A DNA stretch of 32,387 nt from JBFISM01 sp041608535 (GTDB taxonomy: Bacteria > Actinomycetota > Acidimicrobiia > Spongiisociales > UBA5794): positions 1 to 32,387 of the forward strand of contig JBFISM010000026.1 of NCBI GenBank assembly GCA_041608535.1, written 5' to 3'. Positions within the stretch are counted from its first letter, which is position 1, and the number at the start of each line of letters is the position of its first letter. Made by a program: the position numbers and the translations under genes. The notes under the pieces were generated by a model. That model had not been told where the DNA came from, searched no databases, and worked only from the letters and a program-made list of their open reading frames with translations. Below, piece by piece: positions 7,335-15,168 of the stretch.

Positions 7335-7430
7335 TCCATATCCGTGACCATTCGGGACGCCGCTCCGTCTCCAACGGGCCAGCCCCGAGGAGCCTGTGAC
7401 GATGGTCCTCGATCTGATGGAGAGCGAACG

Positions 7431-7796
7431 ATGCAGATCCCCAAGCCAACCGAGGCCCAGAAGGAGAGGTTCATCGACCTCGTCCCGGACGGACCCGGCA
7501 TCGAGGTCAAGCCGATGTTCGGCAACGTCGCCGGCTTCGTGAACGGCAACATGTTCATGGGTCTGTTCGGCGGCGATGTCGGAGTCCGGCTCGACGAGAC
7601 CGCTCGACGGGAGCTGCTCGCCGAGGACGGAGCCGGGCCCTTTGGTCCGGAGGGGCGGCCCATGAAGGAGTACGTCACGCTCCCGGCGGCGTGGATCGAG
7701 AGCGGCTCCGAGAACGTCGACGACTGGATCAACCGCGCTCTCACCCACGTCTCCGCCATGCCCCCCAAGGCCGAGAAAGCCAAGCGAGGCAAGTAG
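7431..7796 (+). CDS. TfoX N-terminal domain family protein
   Basis: The 121-residue protein carries the TfoX_N core VEVKPMFGN-like segment (IEVKPMFGNVAGFVNGNMFMGLFG, residues about 24-47) and GPFGPEGRPMKEYVTLPAAW. It lacks the C-terminal half present in the competence regulator TfoX/Sxy, as is usual for stand-alone actinobacterial members, whose function is unknown. The basic tail (KAEKAKRGK) may contact nucleic acid. ATG 7431 is preceded by GGAGA (7419-7423) at 7 nt and gives the normal family length. An in-frame upstream start at 7287 exists beside a -10. A methyltransferase follows after 17 nt, probably in the same transcript. Confidence 0.8.
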   Translation: MQIPKPTEAQKERFIDLVPDGPGIEVKPMFGNVAGFVNGNMFMGLFGGDVGVRLDETARRELLAEDGAGPFGPEGRPMKEYVTLPAAWIESGSENVDDWINRALTHVSAMPPKAEKAKRGK

Positions 7797-7813
7797 CCGG
7801 TTGGCCCGATCGA

Positions 7814-8458
7814 ATGGATGACTCGATGACGAATCGGCTCGAGGCAGCCCGGCATCGGCTGTTCGCATGGTTCTGGAGACTGGCTTCGGGCCCGGTGAAC
7901 CGGACGCTCGCTGCACAAAAACGCAGGCTGTTTGTCGATCTTCCCCAGCACCTCGTCGAGATCGGCCCAGGGATCGGCGCCAACTTCGAGTACTACCCGC
8001 CCGGCACCAGCGTGCTCGGCTTCGAGCCGAATCCCGGGATGCACGACGGGCTGCGAGCCGCGGCACGACGCCACGACATCGACCTGGAGATTGCCGGCTA
8101 CGACTTGCGGGAGGCCCAAATCAAAGACGAAAGCATTGACGCCGTGGTCTCCACGCTCACGCTGTGCTCGGTCGACGATGCCGCCGGGTTGGTCGCAGAG
8201 ATCAAGCGGATCCTGCGGCCCGGCGGCAAGTTGCTGTTGCTGGAGCACGTCGCCGCTGCGGAGGGGACGGCCGCCTGGCGCATCGGCAAGATCGTGCGCC
8301 GGCCGTGGGCGGCGATTGGCGATGGCTGCGACATGCTGGCGCCGACGGGACGTATCGTGGAGCAAGCGGGGTTCTCCACACTCGACACGCACTCGGAGCC
8401 GTTCGGTCCCGTCTTCGTTCCGAGCCGGATCCACTACTGGGGAGCAGCGGTCAAATGA
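7814..8458 (+). CDS. class I SAM-dependent methyltransferase (METTL7/UbiE-like)
   Basis: The 214-residue protein starts with a hydrophobic, basic N-terminal helix (RHRLFAWFWRLASGPVN), followed by the methyltransferase core: LVEIGPGIGANFEYYP (motif I), VLGFEPNPGMHDGL (acidic end of strand 2), IDAVVSTLTLCSV (motif IV) and EIKRILRPGGKLLLLEHV. The layout is that of the METTL7-like or phospholipid-type methyltransferases, often membrane-associated. The 17-nt gap from the TfoX-domain gene implies co-transcription. A second in-frame ATG at 7826 is an alternative start. The substrate is not known. Confidence 0.82.
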   Translation: MDDSMTNRLEAARHRLFAWFWRLASGPVNRTLAAQKRRLFVDLPQHLVEIGPGIGANFEYYPPGTSVLGFEPNPGMHDGLRAAARRHDIDLEIAGYDLREAQIKDESIDAVVSTLTLCSVDDAAGLVAEIKRILRPGGKLLLLEHVAAAEGTAAWRIGKIVRRPWAAIGDGCDMLAPTGRIVEQAGFSTLDTHSEPFGPVFVPSRIHYWGAAVK

Positions 8459-8486
8459 GTGTCGCCCTCCTCCGCTCCCGGTGGTG

Positions 8487-8915
8487 ATGGACGAGGCCGC
8501 CATCCGCAGCCGGCTCGGCGCCGCCCGCAGCGCCGTGCTCGCCACGATCGATGGTGAGGGCCGGCCCCACGTTGTTCCCATCGTCTTTGCGATGGTCGAC
8601 GACGAGACACTCGTCTCGGCAGTCGACCACAAGCCCAAGACGACACAGCGGCTCAAACGCATCGACAACGTCGCCGCCCATCCGGAGGTTTCCGTGCTCG
8701 TCCATCACTACCAAGAAGACTGGACCCAGCTGTGGTGGATCCGGGTCGATGGCACCGCTGCGGTGATCACGGAGGAGCCGGAACGCACCGAACTCATCGC
8801 ACGACTCGTCGGCAAGTACGACCACTACACCGAGCAACCTCCAGAAGGCCCGGCGATCCGCGTCACGGTGACCGGGGTGCGGTCCTGGGAGGCCACACCT
8901 CACAGAGGCACGTGA
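8487..8915 (+). CDS. PPOX-class F420-dependent oxidoreductase (TIGR03668-like split barrel)
   Basis: The 142-residue protein begins MDEAAIRSRLGAARSAVLAT. It contains the split beta-barrel sequence GRPHVVPIVFAM, the basic AVDHKPKTTQRLKRIDN segment that in this family binds the deazaflavin phosphate tail, and the family-specific HHYQEDWTQLWWIRVDG. These fit the small F420-binding proteins of Actinomycetota whose substrates are mostly unknown. ATG 8487 gives the family's usual N-terminus; GTG codons at 8481 and 8484 are alternatives. It follows the methyltransferase by 28 nt. An ATG overlapping the methyltransferase stop (8455) opens only a 10-codon frame and is not the start. Confidence 0.82.
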   Translation: MDEAAIRSRLGAARSAVLATIDGEGRPHVVPIVFAMVDDETLVSAVDHKPKTTQRLKRIDNVAAHPEVSVLVHHYQEDWTQLWWIRVDGTAAVITEEPERTELIARLVGKYDHYTEQPPEGPAIRVTVTGVRSWEATPHRGT

Positions 8916-9011
8916 CCGACAGAGCGGCCACCATCGACCCGGTGGACCCCAGGCGATCAGGCGCAGAGCCACAAGGCATCCCGTAGAGCGCCGGCCTATC
9001 CGCCGTCGCTC

Positions 9012-9017
9012 TAAGGT
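9012..9017 (+). promoter_or_regulatory. -10 hexamer TAAGGT for the cyclase/deaminase pair
   Basis: TAAGGT lies 10 nt before ATG 9028, with no Shine-Dalgarno. It probably drives both coupled genes. Confidence 0.45.
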
Positions 9018-9027
9018 TCCGAGCCGG

Positions 9028-9684
9028 ATGGTCTTCATCGATCTCAGCCACACGATCACCGACGGGCTCATCACCTATCCCGGGTTACCGGCACCGTCGA
9101 TACGCACCCATCTGTCGTTCGCAGACTCCGAGGCGACGTATGTCGATGGCAGCCACTTCGAGATCACAGAGATCACGATGGTGGCCAACACCGGCACGTA
9201 TCTCGACACCCCCGGCCACCGGTTTCCCGGTGGAGACGATCTCGCGGACATCGAGCTGGAGCAGGTGGCCCATCTCCCCGGCGTGGTCATCGACGCCACC
9301 TCGCACGGAGAGCGTGAGGTCCCCCTCGAGCTGCTCCCCGGTCGCGAACTCGGGGGGTATGCCGTGTTGGTGCACACCGGGTGGAGCCGCCATTTCGGAG
9401 AGAGGGCATACACCCAGGATGCTCCGTACGTCGGTGAGGAACTGTGCGATGCGCTCATCGAGCTGGGCGTCGAGATAGTCGGCATCGACTCGCTGAACAT
9501 CGACCGCACCGACACCGGCGAGCGTCCGGTGCACACGAAGCTCCTCGCCGCCGAGATCTTGCCGGTCGAACACCTCACCAACCTCGCGGCCATCGATGCG
9601 GCGGCGCCGTTCCGGTTCTTCGCCGTCCCCCCACGAGTGAGAGGCATGGGCACCTTCCCGGTTCGGGCCTTCGCTATCCAGTGA
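9028..9684 (+). CDS. cyclase-family hydrolase (kynurenine formamidase-like), altered metal site
   Basis: The 218-residue protein has the start FIDLSHTITDGLITYPGLP and the tail VHTKLLAAEILPVEHLTNL (H169, E181) typical of the cyclase/KynB family of Zn or Mn amidohydrolases. The metal-binding motif, usually HxGTHxDxPxH, reads NTGTYLDTPGH (54-64). Two of the usual histidine ligands are therefore N54 and Y58, while D60 and H64 remain. This variant occurs in other family members (from memory), so activity may persist with a different metal arrangement, but formamidase function should not be assumed. Its stop overlaps the next gene's GTG (GTGA), implying translational coupling to the deaminase. Confidence 0.78.
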   Translation: MVFIDLSHTITDGLITYPGLPAPSIRTHLSFADSEATYVDGSHFEITEITMVANTGTYLDTPGHRFPGGDDLADIELEQVAHLPGVVIDATSHGEREVPLELLPGRELGGYAVLVHTGWSRHFGERAYTQDAPYVGEELCDALIELGVEIVGIDSLNIDRTDTGERPVHTKLLAAEILPVEHLTNLAAIDAAAPFRFFAVPPRVRGMGTFPVRAFAIQ

Positions 9685-10679
9685 GCTCGAGCTCTGCGAT
9701 CGCAACCGCACCCAAAGTCGAGCTTCACCTCCACCTCGAGGGAGCCATCCCGCTGCCCACCTTGTGGGAGGTGATCCAGTCGCACGGCGGCGACCCCGAG
9801 GTCCGCTCGCTCGCCGATCTCGAGCGCAGCTTTGTGTTCCGCGACTTCGCCCACTTCATCGACAGGTGGTGGTGGATGACGGGGTTCTTGCGCAGCGAGG
9901 ACGACTTCACTCACCTCGCCAAGGCCGTTGCCAGAGGCCTCGCCGACCAGAACATCGTGTACGCCGAGGCATCGTTCTCCCCCAGCGACTTCGCACGTCA
10001 CGGGCTCACCCCGCAGCAACTCGCCCACGCCATCCGTCGCGGTCTGGAAGCGGTCGACGCCACCCGAGTAGTGCTCAACGTCGACCTGGTGCGCGACGTC
10101 GGGATCGAACGTGGCGCCAGAACCCTCGATGCAGTGATCGAGGTCAAGGACGAGAGCGACATCCGCGGGATCACGATTGGCGGCTCGGAGCAAATGCATC
10201 CGCCGCAACCGTATCGAGACATCTACCGGCGGGCCGCCGCATCCGGGCTCCGTCTCACCGCTCATGCCGGTGAAGCCGCCGGTGCGGACAGCGTCCGAGC
10301 AGCGCTCGACGTGCTCGGCGTGGAGCGGATCGGCCACGGTGTCCGCTCCGTTGAGGATCCAGAGCTCCTCGCACGGCTCGTCGCCGACCAGACACCACTC
10401 GAGGTGTGCCCGACGTCGAATCTCCGCACCGGAGTGGCGGCGAGCTGGGAAGACCACCCGGTCGGACGTCTCCTCGATGCCGGCGCCAACGTCACCATCA
10501 GCACCGACGACCCCACGCTGTTCCATTGCACCCTGGCGGGCGAGCTGGAGGAGGTGGTGCGGCGGTTCGGCGCCGACGCCGGGGCCCTCACCCTCACTGC
10601 GATCGAAGCATCGTGGATGACCGCCGCGGAGAAAGAGCCGCTCCGCCGGGCCGTGACCGCCTACTGGGATGAGCCGTGA
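9681..10679 (+). CDS. adenosine deaminase-family amidohydrolase
   Basis: The 332-residue TIM-barrel deaminase has all expected active-site groups: HLH (H16, H18) and H195 for zinc, D276 as fourth ligand, with E198 in HAGE, H219 in GHG and D277 for catalysis. The CPTSNLRTG segment (243-251) also fits. The family includes adenosine, adenine and 6-aminodeoxyfutalosine deaminases. The FxxFxxxWWWMTGFLR stretch and STDDPTLFHCTL make the last one (menaquinone pathway) a real alternative to plain adenosine deaminase. No other futalosine-pathway gene is in the window. GTG 9681 is fixed by its 4-nt overlap with the cyclase stop and by the short run before the HLH strand. Confidence 0.85.
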   Translation: MSSSSAIATAPKVELHLHLEGAIPLPTLWEVIQSHGGDPEVRSLADLERSFVFRDFAHFIDRWWWMTGFLRSEDDFTHLAKAVARGLADQNIVYAEASFSPSDFARHGLTPQQLAHAIRRGLEAVDATRVVLNVDLVRDVGIERGARTLDAVIEVKDESDIRGITIGGSEQMHPPQPYRDIYRRAAASGLRLTAHAGEAAGADSVRAALDVLGVERIGHGVRSVEDPELLARLVADQTPLEVCPTSNLRTGVAASWEDHPVGRLLDAGANVTISTDDPTLFHCTLAGELEEVVRRFGADAGALTLTAIEASWMTAAEKEPLRRAVTAYWDEP

Positions 10680-10690
10680 CCGGGTCTCGC

Positions 10691-10696
10691 TAGGTT
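10691..10696 (+). promoter_or_regulatory. -10 hexamer TAGGTT, leaderless start of eis-like gene
   Basis: TAGGTT ends 6 nt before ATG 10703, with no Shine-Dalgarno. It likely drives the three-gene unit that ends with the photolyase. Confidence 0.5.
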
Positions 10697-10702
10697 TCGA
10701 AC

Positions 10703-11929
10703 ATGGAGCGGCACCGATACGACAAGGAACGCGACCTCGCCGCCATCACCCGGATCTGGCGAGAGATCGCCTGGCTCGACTCCGACGATCAGATGGAGGC
10801 GATGGAGCACTTCTTGTCCGACACCGATTGCTGGGTCGCGCTCATCGACGGTGAAGCCGAGTGTGCCGTGATGAACTCAGCCGGCCTCATCCGTTATGAG
10901 GACAGTGACCTCGACCTGTCCATCATCAGCGGCGTGACCACATCCTTGATCGGACGCAAACAAGGTCTGGCCACCCGGCTCACGGCTCATGCCGTTGCCG
11001 AAGCCGCACAGACCGGGGCGAAGGTGTCGATCCTCGGCATGTTCGAGCAGGGCTTCTACAACCTGCTCGGGTTCGGCTCCGGCAGCTACGAGCACCACCT
11101 CCGCTTCGACCCGGCGTCGCTTGCGATGGATCTCCCCTACCGGCGGCCGGTACGGCTCACCAGGGACGACTGGGAGGAGATCCACAACGCAGTCACCCGT
11201 CGGATGCGGTCCCACGGTGAGGTGGTGAGCCTCCCAGTCGGTTTCACTCGACTGGATCTGATGCTGACCGAAGCGCCGTTCGGGCTCGGCTACCGCAACG
11301 ACGCCGGAGAGCTGACCCACTTCATCTGGGGTCGCAGCAAGGGCGAGCACGGCCCGTACCGGGTGGGAATCCTGTCCTACCAAGACCACCATCAGCTGCT
11401 CGAGCTGCTTTGCCTGGTGGGTTCGCTCGGCGACCAGGTCCGGCTGATCAGCATCACGGAGCCGCCGGGCATCCAGCTCCAGGACCTGCTGCGTCACCGC
11501 GTCCGTCAGTTGCTGGCCACCGCCAAATCGGAGTACGAGTTCCGCCACGACTCGGGAACGTGGTGGCAGGTGCGCATCCTCGACCTCGAGAGCTGTGTGG
11601 CCGCTCGATCGTACGACGGAGCGCCGGTCAGCTTCGTGCTCGAGCTCAGCGACCCGATCACCAAGTACCTCGACGATCAGGCCTGGCGAGGTGTCGCCGG
11701 GAGCTACGTCGTCACGATCGGTGAAGTCTCGACGGTGACCCCCGGTGCGGACGATTCGCTTCCGGTGCTGCAGGCGTCGGTCAACGCGTTCTCCCGGCTG
11801 TGGCTCGGTGTGCGCCCGGCCACAGGTCTCAGCGTGACCGACTCGTTGAGCGCACCACCCGAACTGATCGCCGATCTCGATCGGGCGTTCGCCTCCCTAC
11901 CCCAGCCCCACCCGGGTATGTTCTTCTGA
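10703..11929 (+). CDS. Eis-like GNAT N-acetyltransferase
   Basis: The 408-residue protein has the Eis architecture. An N-terminal GNAT domain (about 1-150) carries the acetyl-CoA loop around IGRKQGLATRL and the EQGFYNLLGFG segment with the conserved tyrosine. A second, degenerate GNAT domain follows, and then an SCP2-like C-terminal domain ending HPGMFF. In Eis the terminal carboxylate of a C-terminal phenylalanine acts as the base, and that feature is kept. Known members acetylate aminoglycosides at several amines and some proteins or polyamines; the natural substrate here is not known. It is followed after 9 nt by an F420-type protein and then the photolyase, suggesting one transcript. Confidence 0.88.
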   Translation: MERHRYDKERDLAAITRIWREIAWLDSDDQMEAMEHFLSDTDCWVALIDGEAECAVMNSAGLIRYEDSDLDLSIISGVTTSLIGRKQGLATRLTAHAVAEAAQTGAKVSILGMFEQGFYNLLGFGSGSYEHHLRFDPASLAMDLPYRRPVRLTRDDWEEIHNAVTRRMRSHGEVVSLPVGFTRLDLMLTEAPFGLGYRNDAGELTHFIWGRSKGEHGPYRVGILSYQDHHQLLELLCLVGSLGDQVRLISITEPPGIQLQDLLRHRVRQLLATAKSEYEFRHDSGTWWQVRILDLESCVAARSYDGAPVSFVLELSDPITKYLDDQAWRGVAGSYVVTIGEVSTVTPGADDSLPVLQASVNAFSRLWLGVRPATGLSVTDSLSAPPELIADLDRAFASLPQPHPGMFF

Positions 11930-11938
11930 CTGGTCATC

Positions 11939-12370
11939 GTGGTATCGCAATCCAAGCCCATCCCCTCGCCGCTGCTCGAACTCCTCGATCGGCCCAACTT
12001 CGTTCACCTGGCGACGCTGCGTGAAGACGGCTCGCCCAAGCTCGATCCGGTGTGGGTCGGAGTTCGCGACCGTCACACGCTGCTGGTCGGCACCGGCCGG
12101 GCATCGCTCAAGACACAGAACGTGCTGCGCGATCCTCGGGTGGCCATGTCGGTGCTCGACGAGCACGATCCATATCGGGAGGGACAGCTCCGTGGCATCG
12201 CCGAGGTGATCGATGACCCGGATGTCGCGATCATGGACGAGATAAGTCACAAGTACACCGGCAAGCCGTTTCCTCGTCGCGGGCCGGATCGGGTGGCGCT
12301 GGTGATCACGGTCACCCACGCACGCTACGCCGAGCTCCCTTTCTCCCACACGCCACCGGAGAGGCGCTGA
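11939..12370 (+). CDS. PPOX-class F420-dependent oxidoreductase (TIGR03618-like)
   Basis: The 143-residue split-barrel protein has PNFVHLATLREDGSPKLDPVWV, the GTGRASLKTQNVLRDPRVAMSV cofactor-binding segment, and LRGIAEVIDDP. This fits the F420- or flavin-binding pyridoxamine-oxidase-like family; the basic GRASLKTQN stretch usually contacts the cofactor phosphate. GTG 11939 starts the protein 9 nt after eis. Its stop is directly followed by the photolyase ATG (TGAATG), a close translational link. The substrate is unknown. Confidence 0.82.
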   Translation: MVSQSKPIPSPLLELLDRPNFVHLATLREDGSPKLDPVWVGVRDRHTLLVGTGRASLKTQNVLRDPRVAMSVLDEHDPYREGQLRGIAEVIDDPDVAIMDEISHKYTGKPFPRRGPDRVALVITVTHARYAELPFSHTPPERR

Positions 12371-13792
12371 ATGACAACGACAGTCGAACCGGAACGCATC
12401 CATGTCTGCAACGACATCGAGCCCGGTAGCGGTGACTACACGCTCTACTGGATGCAGGCTTCCGTGCGCAGCGAGCACAATCCCGCACTCGAGCACGCGA
12501 TTGCCGAGGCCAACGAGCTGGGGCAGCGGCTGCTGGTGTGCTTTGGCCTCACCGACGACTACCCCGAGGCCTCCGCCCGGCAGTACCAGTTCCTCCTCGA
12601 AGGCCTCGCTGCGGTGGACACGGCTCTCCGTCGTCGCAACATCAAGTTCGTGGTGCGCCGCGGCAGCCCCGACGAGGTGGCCATCGACCTCGCCGCAGAC
12701 GCCAGCTCGCTGGTGATGGATCGCGGCTATCTACGGCACCAGCGAAGCTGGCGCCGTAACGTCGTCGCTGCGGTGGACATCCCGGTCACCGAGGTGGAAG
12801 GTGATGTCGTGGTGCCGGTGGAGACGGCCTCCGACAAGCGGGAGTACGCCGCGCGGACGCTGCGCCCCAAGATCCACGAGCACCTCGACCGCTTTCTCAG
12901 GCCGCTGCGAACCACTCCCGTCGACAAGCACTCGTTGAATCTGGCGGGGGATGGGCTCGATCTCTCGGACATCGGTGCGGTGCTGGCCGACCTCGACGTC
13001 GATCACTCGGTGCCGCCCGTGGACCATCACCACGGCGGCACCCCGCAAGCCAGAGCCACCCTCGACGGCTTCCTCGACGACCGTTTCGGCGACTACGACG
13101 AGCATCGCAACCAGCCGCAGACAGACTCCGTTTCGTATATGTCGATGTACCTGCATTACGGACACATCTCCCCCGTGTATGTGGCGTTGCGGGCCGCGGA
13201 GGCCGGAGCGCCCAAGGAGGATCTCGAGTCGTTTCTCGAAGAGCTGATCGTGCGCCGTGAACTGACGTTCAACTACGTCTGGTTCGAGCCCGACTATGAC
13301 GCTTACTCGGCGCTGCCGCAGTGGGCACGGGATACGCTCGAGGAGCACAAGGACGACGAGCGCGAGTACGTCTACACGCGGCAGGAGCTGGAGGACGCCG
13401 CCACCCACGATCCATACTGGAACGCTGCGATGGTGGAGATGCGAGAGCTCGGCTACATGCACAACTACATGCGCATGTACTGGGGGAAGAAGATCGTGGA
13501 GTGGACCAACACCCCCGAATACGCCTACCGAACCGCGCTGTATCTCAACAACAAGTTCTTGCTCGATGGCCGTGATCCGAATTCGTACGCCAACGTCGGT
13601 TGGGTCTTCGGACTCCACGATCGCCCGTGGACCGAGCGTGAGATCTTCGGGAAGATCCGCTACATGAACGCCAACGGCCTCCGCCGCAAGGCCAAACCGG
13701 ACGAGTACGTGGCGAAGGTCGCCGAGCGCAGCGGTGTGCCTATCGTCGGGGCCGACGCAGGTAGCTCTCAGACATCGCTCGAGGTCTCCTGA
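12371..13792 (+). CDS. phr: class II CPD photolyase (deoxyribodipyrimidine photo-lyase)
   Basis: The 473-residue enzyme matches class II photolyases, which use light and FADH- to split cyclobutane pyrimidine dimers. Seen are an N-terminal photolyase domain (YTLYWMQASVRSEHNPALEHA, LLVCFGLTDDYP) and the class II FAD domain with VSYMSMYLHYGHISP, RRELTFNYVWFEPDYD, THDPYWNAAM, YMHNYMRMYWGKKIVEWTN, LNNKFLLDGRDPNSYANVGW and WTEREIFGKIRYMN. Length is normal for the class. The gene begins the base after the stop of an F420-type protein; some class II enzymes carry 8-HDF, the F420 precursor chromophore, as antenna, so the pairing may be meaningful. The 3' end overlaps the convergent gene by 25 bp. Confidence 0.95.
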   Translation: MTTTVEPERIHVCNDIEPGSGDYTLYWMQASVRSEHNPALEHAIAEANELGQRLLVCFGLTDDYPEASARQYQFLLEGLAAVDTALRRRNIKFVVRRGSPDEVAIDLAADASSLVMDRGYLRHQRSWRRNVVAAVDIPVTEVEGDVVVPVETASDKREYAARTLRPKIHEHLDRFLRPLRTTPVDKHSLNLAGDGLDLSDIGAVLADLDVDHSVPPVDHHHGGTPQARATLDGFLDDRFGDYDEHRNQPQTDSVSYMSMYLHYGHISPVYVALRAAEAGAPKEDLESFLEELIVRRELTFNYVWFEPDYDAYSALPQWARDTLEEHKDDEREYVYTRQELEDAATHDPYWNAAMVEMRELGYMHNYMRMYWGKKIVEWTNTPEYAYRTALYLNNKFLLDGRDPNSYANVGWVFGLHDRPWTEREIFGKIRYMNANGLRRKAKPDEYVAKVAERSGVPIVGADAGSSQTSLEVS

Positions 13793-14280
13793 ATCCGAAC
13801 CTGGCTCTCCAGACAGCGCAGCATCTCCCGTCTGATGAGCCCGCTGAACGGGCGGACAATCAACCAGTAGAGGCGAAACAGTCGGCGGCTGCGCGAAGTG
13901 AGGCACCGTATCCGGGTGGATGTCGAGACCTCGATGAATCCGGTCCGTACTGCGGCGAAGTCGAAATTCCAGGCGATGTGAAGCCGGTCCGGCACCTCAA
14001 CCCAGATGACGAACTCCTCCGGTGGCCGTTCGGCAACGATGCTGAACTCACCACGTTCCAGGATGGCGTCGAGCGATGCCACGCCCCGAATCCCACGGAT
14101 GTGGAGCAGCGTCCGTGTGATCCAAGAAGCCGAGAAGTCGAGATGCCGTGCCGTGGCGTAGACGACCGATCGGGAGCTCGCAGACAGGGTACGGCGGTGG
14201 GTCTCGGAGAAGTCCCACACCGGAAGGCGCTCGTCGATGAGTCTCTGGCGGGGCGTCGTCATTCGTATCCATGATGTCAT
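13768..14280 (-). CDS. uncharacterised protein, SRPBCC/START-like
   Basis: The 170-residue protein begins MTSWIRMTTPRQRLIDERLP, then WDFSETHRRTLSASSRSVVYATARHLDFSAS. Further on come RLHIAWNFDFAAV, STSTRIRCLT and LFRLYWLIVRPFSGLIRREML. The order (edge strand, VVYATARHLD helix, FSGLIRREML terminal helix) matches a family of small actinobacterial proteins with a probable SRPBCC/START-like hydrophobic pocket. No function is established. A start at ATG 14262 (MTTPRQR) is an alternative. It is read toward the photolyase and shares a 10-bp divergent promoter core with the next gene. Confidence 0.7.
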   Translation of the reverse strand: MTSWIRMTTPRQRLIDERLPVWDFSETHRRTLSASSRSVVYATARHLDFSASWITRTLLHIRGIRGVASLDAILERGEFSIVAERPPEEFVIWVEVPDRLHIAWNFDFAAVRTGFIEVSTSTRIRCLTSRSRRLFRLYWLIVRPFSGLIRREMLRCLESQVRIQETSSDV

Positions 14281-14307
14281 GGCGCCCCCCTCGATCGAGA
14301 CAGCCGG

Positions 14308-14317
14308 GGCCTAGCCT
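14308..14317. promoter_or_regulatory. overlapping divergent -10 boxes (GGCCTAGCCT)
   Basis: On the plus strand TAGCCT (14312-14317) is 6 nt before ATG 14324. On the minus strand TAGGCC (14313-14308) serves the gene starting at 14280. The two boxes share CTA or TAG, so polymerase could not occupy both at once. Confidence 0.4.
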
Positions 14318-14323
14318 GACTCG

Positions 14324-15118
14324 ATGGCCTGGTTGGCGAGACTGCTTGGGACACCGCAACTCCGTGTGACTGGGCGGCCGCCGAGCCGTAACGGGGCGTC
14401 ATCGTTCCATCTCCGCTGGCACGGCGTGCCTCGGGGTGCAGCGCACGGCATCGTGGCTGCTGCGGCGGATCTCGAAGTCGTCACGACACCCGCCGTCGAT
14501 GACCTGTACTTCTGGGCACTCCAAGCTTCCTTCACTGCTCCGGACGGCGGTGCGGCGCACCTCGGTTTGCAGCACAACCGTCGCTACCCCGACTTCGGTG
14601 CGGTCAACTGGGGTGGCTATGCACCACGCTCCACGGCGGGAGGTGGAGGATTGTTGGCCGGAACGATGTCACCGCTTCCGAGCACTCCGGGAGATGCCAA
14701 CACGAGAGATTTCTCGTGGCGCCCCGGGCGCAGGTACCGGCTGCGCATCGAGCGGGGAGAGCGCCGCGACGGAGCCAGTGAATACGCCTGGGCCGGATCG
14801 GTCGAGGACGCTCACACCGGGGTGGTGACCCACGTGCGGCATCTCTTCTCGCCGGGGATGTGGTTGGATCATCTCGTCGTGTGGACGGAGTGCTTCGCCG
14901 CCTGCGATGCGCCACCGGTGCAGGCGCGCTGGTCCAACCTGTCGGTGACCACCGAGAGATGGCAGCGGCTGCCCGTGACGCAGGTCGTGGTGAGTTATCA
15001 GCCACGCAAGGCCGGTGGTTGCGACAACACCAATGCCATGGTCGATGGCGCCGGCTGGCTTCAAGAGACGAACTCGGTGCGGTCGACACCACCGGGTTCG
15101 CTCCTCACCCTTGGCTGA
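14324..15118 (+). CDS. uncharacterised protein, probably beta-sandwich
   Basis: The 264-residue protein is not recognised with confidence. It is rich in aromatic and glycine residues: DLYFWALQASFTAPDGG, AHLGLQHNRRYPDFGAVNWG, FSWRPGRRYRLRIERGE and HVRHLFSPGMWLDHLVVWTE. The spacing suggests alternating beta strands, like lectin- or DUF3472-type jelly rolls. There is no signal peptide, so it is probably cytoplasmic. Four cysteines occur in its second half (ECFAACDAPP and GGCDNTN among them). The start has a -10 6 nt upstream and is likely leaderless. The small gene at 15169 follows after 50 nt behind its own promoter. Confidence 0.65.
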   Translation: MAWLARLLGTPQLRVTGRPPSRNGASSFHLRWHGVPRGAAHGIVAAAADLEVVTTPAVDDLYFWALQASFTAPDGGAAHLGLQHNRRYPDFGAVNWGGYAPRSTAGGGGLLAGTMSPLPSTPGDANTRDFSWRPGRRYRLRIERGERRDGASEYAWAGSVEDAHTGVVTHVRHLFSPGMWLDHLVVWTECFAACDAPPVQARWSNLSVTTERWQRLPVTQVVVSYQPRKAGGCDNTNAMVDGAGWLQETNSVRSTPPGSLLTLG

Positions 15119-15138
15119 CGGGCACCATCGATCGGAAT

Positions 15139-15161
15139 CTGTCACACCTGCCCGATACGGT
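15139..15161 (+). promoter_or_regulatory. second copy of the two-part promoter CTGTCACAC-N8-TACGGT
   Basis: CTGTCACAC (15139-15147), eight bases, then TACGGT (15156-15161), 7 nt before ATG 15169. The upstream box and the N8 spacing are identical to 1054-1076, and AATCTGTCACACC is shared as a 13-mer. Its likely action is as a promoter giving a leaderless mRNA for the small cysteine protein. Confidence 0.5.
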
Positions 15162-15168
15162 GCGCTAC

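Noticed and set aside
9075..10526. 483-codon open frame on the minus strand across cyclase and deaminase
   Set aside because: Opposite to two recognised enzymes; composition typical of an antisense GC frame.
12731..13906. 391-codon minus-strand frame across the photolyase
   Set aside because: Antisense of conserved photolyase motifs; no recognisable domain.
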